Source of the DNA: Rickettsiales bacterium
Lineage (GTDB): Bacteria; Pseudomonadota; Alphaproteobacteria; Rickettsiales; JANQQO01
Assembly (NCBI GenBank): GCA_028289305.1
Contig: JANQQO010000109.1
Location: 1 to 10,376, forward strand
DNA: 10,376 bases
Direction: 5' to 3'
Within the stretch, counting starts at the first letter, position 1; the number at the start of each line of letters is the position of its first letter. Position numbers and translations under genes: made by a program. A model generated the notes under the pieces. That model was given only the letters and a program-made list of their open reading frames with translations, made no database searches and had not been told where the DNA came from. Positions 7,501-10,376 of this stretch are shown piece by piece.

Positions 7501-9971
7501 CCAAATGCATTCTCCGCCCAGCTTCTGGCATTCTTCTCAAAGAAATCAACCCCATTACCCCCAGCATTGCCTGAAATACCATCCGTGAGCTGGCGATCAT
7601 CGCCCCGGCGATCGATAACAAAGATAGGACCAAACAATTCCTTAAAAAATGGGTCCTCCATATTTATCCCCTCAAACGAGGTCATACGGCTGCCCACCGC
7701 ACTTTTACCATGAATAATACAACCAATACCGCGCAGGGTTTTCACCCCATCAATCACCGCCTTATGCTCATTCGCCACCAGCTCAGACAGCGTTTGTCCC
7801 TCTTCAAAACTCCCCGGATTATTCGTAAGCTCTTCTTTAATCACTTCCGGCACCATAAAGCGATTCACCCCCACCACGTTTGCCAAACGCGTCAGCGCCT
7901 CAGCGTGCACTTCTTCCAAGATTTGACCACTATCAACTATAAGACAACATTGATTATCCAAGCTGCGGCTGTCTTTGAGCGTTTTGTCCGGGTTTTGCTC
8001 ATCATCCATTAAGGTTCTCTGCAGCTGACGCTGCACATAGGCGGCAGCAACAAGGGGAGAGAGGGCATACTTAGTCTCATCAAATATCCTATCGCTGAGA
8101 TTCACATGCGTGACGCCGCTGCGCACCGCCTCCACCACCTCGTCTGCAAGCTTTTCCAGCGCCTCTTTAACCGAATCACCCTTATCCGCATTAAAGTTGA
8201 AGGTCTCAAAGCGCAGCCCTTCTGTGTTATTAATGACTTCTTCTACTTGCTCTAATTCGCCGGGCTTTAATATACTGCCACCCGTTTTAACAACCTTAAA
8301 CCGCTCATCCACATTGATATTGGGACCAATATAGGCTGTCGTGTCCATCAGCCGTTCATAGAGTTGGGCGCTGATGGGCGGGCGAAACACCTTTGAATCT
8401 GTATGGGCAATGCCATCTTGTATGCGCGCATATTCATCCTGCCGCAACGCACCCTCCTGCGCATCCGCCCCTTGCGACATAATCAGTGATTTTCCCGTAC
8501 GCGCTTCCGGCAAAATAAAAATGCCGTAATCATCTGTCGTATGCCCATAAAACACCGCTCTGCGCGCAAAACTATGTTCCGACGGGGTGAGCAGCGCCTC
8601 TTCTGCTGCTGTTTCTAGATCAATTCCCGGCACCTGGAGGATGCGCTCCTCTGCTACCTCAGCATAGCTTTCTCCATTACGCTCGCGGCCGATTTTTTCG
8701 ACCATTTCTAGAAGTTCTCTTTCAAACCTCACCGTGTTTGTCTTGGTATCAAAAGAAATCATATGGCGCACTTCTCCGTGCTGAATGATATCTTCTGCAA
8801 GCATGGGCAGCACGCCCGGCTCACTACACAGCATGAAGCGATCCTCTGTGGAGGCAAAATATTGCGGGCGTTTTTGCAGAGGGTCCTTGAAGAACGTCAA
8901 CACGCCATTGGCATAGGTCGTCATACCAGAAGGTCCATTCCACGGCGTATGCTTCAGCGCACCCAGCTCCAACATCGTACGCTGTTCATTGGTCAGGTTT
9001 TGATACGCATAATAAGCCAGATTGAGTATGTACATCGCAGTTTCTTCGGGAATATAGTTAAGATGGCGAATTTTATATTCATGAGAAGCCGCTTGTTGTG
9101 CGGTGTCAGTAAGGCCTGGTAATACCAAAATATGGTTATTTTCCCCATCCAGAGCAAGGCTGGTTGCCTTAACCGAGTTCGCTTGATACGTAGTGCTGTC
9201 ACCATTAAACATTTCTATAATAGTACCCGCAATGCCGTTATGTGTGTGCGCAGAAGCCGGTGAAGGCTTCACCCCCGTGGCTTTGCGAATATGCGCCATC
9301 AGCATGGTTAACAACGCCTCATTCAAATTAGGAAACGCCTTAACAAAATTTTCTGGCAGAACCGTGCCTTTTAACACCTGAAAATCTGGGCTGGCACTGA
9401 GAATATTTAAATCATCTACCCCTAACCCACGGCGCGCCAGGCGGTTGCGCAATCCAGAACCAGCGCGGAATAAACGCTTATACATTTCCTCTTCATCCAC
9501 CCCTTTAGGCCAAGCAAGAACCGTGTTTAAAAACAGGGTATTGCTCCCCAAGAACTCTTTATTTGTCGGCTCCTCATAGTGACCAATAATGTCAAATTCC
9601 CGGCCAGGTTCTGCATAGGTGGTCTTGATGAGATCTTTTAAAAGATTGTAGCGTAATTTACCCGGTTCTAGCGTCGGATCGAGATTTTCATGCGCCGTCA
9701 CCAGCAAAATGGCATTATCCGGCACCGTCAGACCCGGCAGAGCAGCCTCCATCCAATGCCGCTGTATGTTAAAAGCAGTACCCGTACCATCGCCCTGCTG
9801 GCCGTAAATACCCCTACCGCCCCCATGTTTTAAGCGATCGAGTGCAGCAAGAAAATCCCGCTTATTCTGCTCTAAGCGCGCTTTAGGCGCTGCAGCGCCC
9901 TGACGATCGATAGCACAAAACAGCCGACACGCCGACTTCTCATTATACCGCTTTGTATCAAATGGTTGCAC
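4596..9971 (-). CDS. Glutamate synthase large-subunit-like (GltB-like) protein, strongly diverged
   Basis: Follows the full GltB order, which in the classical enzyme makes two glutamates from glutamine and 2-oxoglutarate. Amidotransferase: YNEKSAC places Cys15 as N-terminal nucleophile after a 14-residue propeptide, then GDGTG (60-64), HIR (Arg229), HNG (244-246), TPWNGP (342-347) and DPLQKRP (363-369). Central domain: about 460-880, with VKEALEKLADEVVEAV...LSDR (601-628). FMN domain: GGNMSLQALTELAHKT (965-980), GAKATGG (1050-1056), HMTPINSIEE (1084-1093), SGGTAASKP (1152-1160). 3Fe-4S Cys: 1227, 1233, 1239. GXGXG beta-helix: about 1500-1620. Oddities: Gly for Arg in the HRGA motif, an extra residue in the Cys loop, a charged helical insertion at about 1382-1500, a basic tail, and 1791 residues against about 1500. 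Start GTG; an in-frame TAG three codons upstream (9981-9983) excludes a longer protein. The homology is clear, but the reaction is inferred. Confidence 0.88.
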   Translation of the reverse strand: MQPFDTKRYNEKSACRLFCAIDRQGAAAPKARLEQNKRDFLAALDRLKHGGGRGIYGQQGDGTGTAFNIQRHWMEAALPGLTVPDNAILLVTAHENLDPTLEPGKLRYNLLKDLIKTTYAEPGREFDIIGHYEEPTNKEFLGSNTLFLNTVLAWPKGVDEEEMYKRLFRAGSGLRNRLARRGLGVDDLNILSASPDFQVLKGTVLPENFVKAFPNLNEALLTMLMAHIRKATGVKPSPASAHTHNGIAGTIIEMFNGDSTTYQANSVKATSLALDGENNHILVLPGLTDTAQQAASHEYKIRHLNYIPEETAMYILNLAYYAYQNLTNEQRTMLELGALKHTPWNGPSGMTTYANGVLTFFKDPLQKRPQYFASTEDRFMLCSEPGVLPMLAEDIIQHGEVRHMISFDTKTNTVRFERELLEMVEKIGRERNGESYAEVAEERILQVPGIDLETAAEEALLTPSEHSFARRAVFYGHTTDDYGIFILPEARTGKSLIMSQGADAQEGALRQDEYARIQDGIAHTDSKVFRPPISAQLYERLMDTTAYIGPNINVDERFKVVKTGGSILKPGELEQVEEVINNTEGLRFETFNFNADKGDSVKEALEKLADEVVEAVRSGVTHVNLSDRIFDETKYALSPLVAAAYVQRQLQRTLMDDEQNPDKTLKDSRSLDNQCCLIVDSGQILEEVHAEALTRLANVVGVNRFMVPEVIKEELTNNPGSFEEGQTLSELVANEHKAVIDGVKTLRGIGCIIHGKSAVGSRMTSFEGINMEDPFFKELFGPIFVIDRRGDDRQLTDGISGNAGGNGVDFFEKNARSWAENAFGKYPEVPTSGLMAPKEDGIPHGMNPNVVTAIFKVLERYAYDRAQGQQGYRDGKFVDRIVGGEPPDEARRPFKDEEIGNYERSEISRDYEERILQINEEAPTRLSNFIRLAQKRDEDGNPIRVERTKEERAALRQDILNRIFGGNMSLQALTELAHKTIAEGQRMLDSWIGTGEGSLDDARLMDFLNVNNDLQLGTRMHGVTPRYVTFAAVLLQETGKGRMNKKEQQGAKATGGIAPPDKVYEDVAFRRRVNPFTAIHAPYHMTPINSIEENVWFFKMFALTHPDMKVDIKFGASHEALAAAMGAAKFLSEAGVAKSDGKTGSVNIACTSGGTAASKPNTSFHTITRNERAVKETRTAFDESGYHYLTNIRASGNIHSASDAMAYFLLGANETEIGWFFMNLVKCSNIRKCKIEGGCVTGVANNEKAFDGDARDVARFILDIVCGLEEMLTEKGWTDLDEVIGNPKAKKIHKWAREQYEDLIEQNKDWLEKESARVVLSEEEQAELKERFRKKEILDDQYMDQLKEAVENNRTMEVEVLATNEDHVFGAKLHTVIDTYQIMETKALYDELEALEEEIFGLNKAMKEHIAARRGPLYDEVRAAFGKHFGDFKISAEDLGEAEAAERTLWLNRKQREADMTLWKEIEGDYKDSDTVKQKIKEIQALNDKITEAWAFKKEDSYVFNVKGVYDRNQPDTLGSVGHNFGCFATGGMTINIDGHTGDAVGWGMGTNAVIAINPSNKEKSVRVGKHAFAYATGGKAFVNAPLSAEAFTCASGLEAVCEGVGDFSMHFVTDGFVLDLGLDPQLKESGVMGEDVSDLGYDIGTNSTGLFYVRYDPEQKLKEHVDGEYINVHNLSERAEFVEHVTQMLEQHVERTNSPHGKARLEALKQNPEQEIAKYSVGISHFLEQYKDQQLNTLERVNLRRREQDGPGHRTAQEEWLEAEFGRRGIEPQAASRRRYHREEPSSMGR

Positions 9972-9982
9972 TATTTCTGCCT

Positions 9983-10020
9983 ACTATAGGTTGCACAGAT
10001 ACCCTCTATGTTTCACTATA
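9983..10020 (-). promoter_or_regulatory. Possible promoter of the GltB/GltD-like operon, with repeated CTATAGT
   Basis: On the - strand TATAGT (10015-10020) is a good -10 hexamer that would start transcription near 10008, about 37 bases before the GTG. No good -35 is seen at the proper distance, where the sequence is about ACCTTT. The same CTATAGT heptamer recurs 32 bases closer to the gene (9983-9989). It could be a second -10, also without a -35, or a regulator half-site. The Shine-Dalgarno match before GTG is weak (TAGG, about 8 bases upstream). Confidence 0.35.
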
Positions 10021-10024
10021 GCGC

Positions 10025-10047
10025 AAAAAAGTTAACAAAAGGTTAAC
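10025..10047 (-). promoter_or_regulatory. Paired GTTAAC palindromes: operator or weak terminator
   Basis: GTTAAC occurs at 10031-10036 and 10042-10047, each self-complementary, with 11 bases between repeats, about one helical turn. The pair just upstream of the putative -10 fits a regulator binding site. Read on the - strand the two copies also form a hairpin (loop CTTTT) followed by six T residues (10030-10025), the layout of a weak terminator for the upstream dehydrogenase. Both readings remain open. Confidence 0.4.
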
Positions 10048-10065
10048 GCAATGAAAAAGAAAGAG

Positions 10066-10085
10066 ATTTTACCTATTAGTAAAAT
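10066..10085 (-). terminator. Possible weak terminator of the short-chain dehydrogenase
   Basis: On the - strand ATTTTAC, loop TAATAG, GTAAAAT forms a 7-pair stem that starts 18 bases after the dehydrogenase stop codon. It is followed by the pyrimidine-rich CTCTTTCTTTTTC. The stem is AT-rich, so termination would be inefficient alone. The GTTAAC hairpin further on may add to it. Confidence 0.35.
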
Positions 10086-10102
10086 AGAGAACCAAACAGC
10101 CT

Positions 10103-10376
10103 CTAAGGCAGCACTTCCTGCCCATCCCAGGCGAAGAGCTTGCCTGAATCACCGGGCCCCAGCCCATCCAGCACCGTCAGCAGCTGCGCTACCGCATAAT
10201 CGGGGGTAAACAGCTTGCCTTCCGGTACATGCGCCTGGAAGGGCTTAGAAAGCCCGCTATCCACCGTGCCAGGATGCAAGCCCACCACCACCGCCTGTGG
10301 GTAGCGCCGCGCCATCTCAATCCCGGCATTCTTTATCACCATATTGAGCGCCGCTTTCGAGGCACGATACGCATAC
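10103..10376 (-). CDS. Short-chain dehydrogenase/reductase, C-terminal part (5' end outside window)
   Basis: The frame is open to the window edge, so the gene starts beyond 10376. The first in-frame ATG (10340-10342) is internal: just before it lies YRASK, the SDR active-site YxxxK motif, whose Tyr and Lys are essential in this family of NAD(P)-dependent oxidoreductases. Then come ALNMVIKNAGIEMARRYP, the LHPGTVDSGLSKPF segment after beta-strand six (substrate and cofactor loop), and the end GDSGKLFAWDGQEVLP. The LHPG...KLFTP...DSG.xFAWDG pattern is like CsgA/C-factor-type SDRs of proteobacteria. Substrate is unknown. About 90 codons are present of the roughly 230-250 usual. It lies 131 bases upstream of the GltB-like gene on the same strand; weak hairpins between them suggest separate or partly joined transcription. 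Confidence 0.9.
   Translation of the reverse strand, partial: YAYRASKAALNMVIKNAGIEMARRYPQAVVVGLHPGTVDSGLSKPFQAHVPEGKLFTPDYAVAQLLTVLDGLGPGDSGKLFAWDGQEVLP

Noticed and set aside
10051..10209. A 52-codon frame on the + strand starting MKKKEILPISKIENQ, with AAAGG eight bases upstream
   Set aside because: More than half of it runs antisense to the dehydrogenase coding region, where the translation becomes low-complexity (Ala/Pro/His/Arg). Its first part overlaps a probable hairpin of the opposite strand. Only the ribosome-site match supports it.
1..10376. CRISPR array, insertion sequence, phage gene or toxin-antitoxin pair
   Set aside because: No regularly spaced repeats, transposase motifs, terminal repeats with target duplications, or small overlapping gene pairs were found on either strand.

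Overview
The window is chromosomal DNA from a bacterium, most likely an alphaproteobacterium. The order lon, HU gene (hupB), tRNA-Val(UAC) on one strand is typical of that class, and the Lon and HU sequences are ordinary proteobacterial ones. No phage, transposase or CRISPR element was seen. Genus cannot be told from sequence alone.

Left part (1-2291, + strand): the C-terminal half of Lon protease (cut by the window edge at its Walker A loop), a 420-base non-coding stretch with a diverged repeat and a long inverted repeat, then hupB with a strong ribosome binding site and a textbook Rho-independent terminator, then a complete tRNA-Val with encoded CCA.

Middle (2292-2643): a convergent non-coding stretch with several tight hairpins and a second, inverted copy of the repeat found after lon.

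Right part (2644-10376, - strand): a two-gene operon separated by 2 bases. The first gene encodes a 1791-residue protein that follows the whole glutamate synthase large-subunit plan (N-terminal-nucleophile amidotransferase, central domain, FMN/3Fe-4S domain, GXGXG beta-helix). It is strongly diverged, longer than usual, and carries a helical insertion of roughly 120 residues. The second encodes a 649-residue protein with the plan of the small subunit (Cys-rich Fe-S domain, FAD and NAD(P)H Rossmann folds), also diverged and enlarged. Together they should form a GltBD-like iron-sulfur flavoprotein that moves electrons from NAD(P)H to an amidotransferase/synthase partner. Whether the product is still glutamate cannot be settled here. 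Upstream lies an AT-rich leader with paired GTTAAC palindromes, then the C-terminal end of a short-chain dehydrogenase (CsgA/C-factor type) cut by the window edge.

The main candidate for something undescribed is this enlarged, co-diverged GltB/GltD-like pair. The rest looks like housekeeping sequence plus small intergenic repeats.
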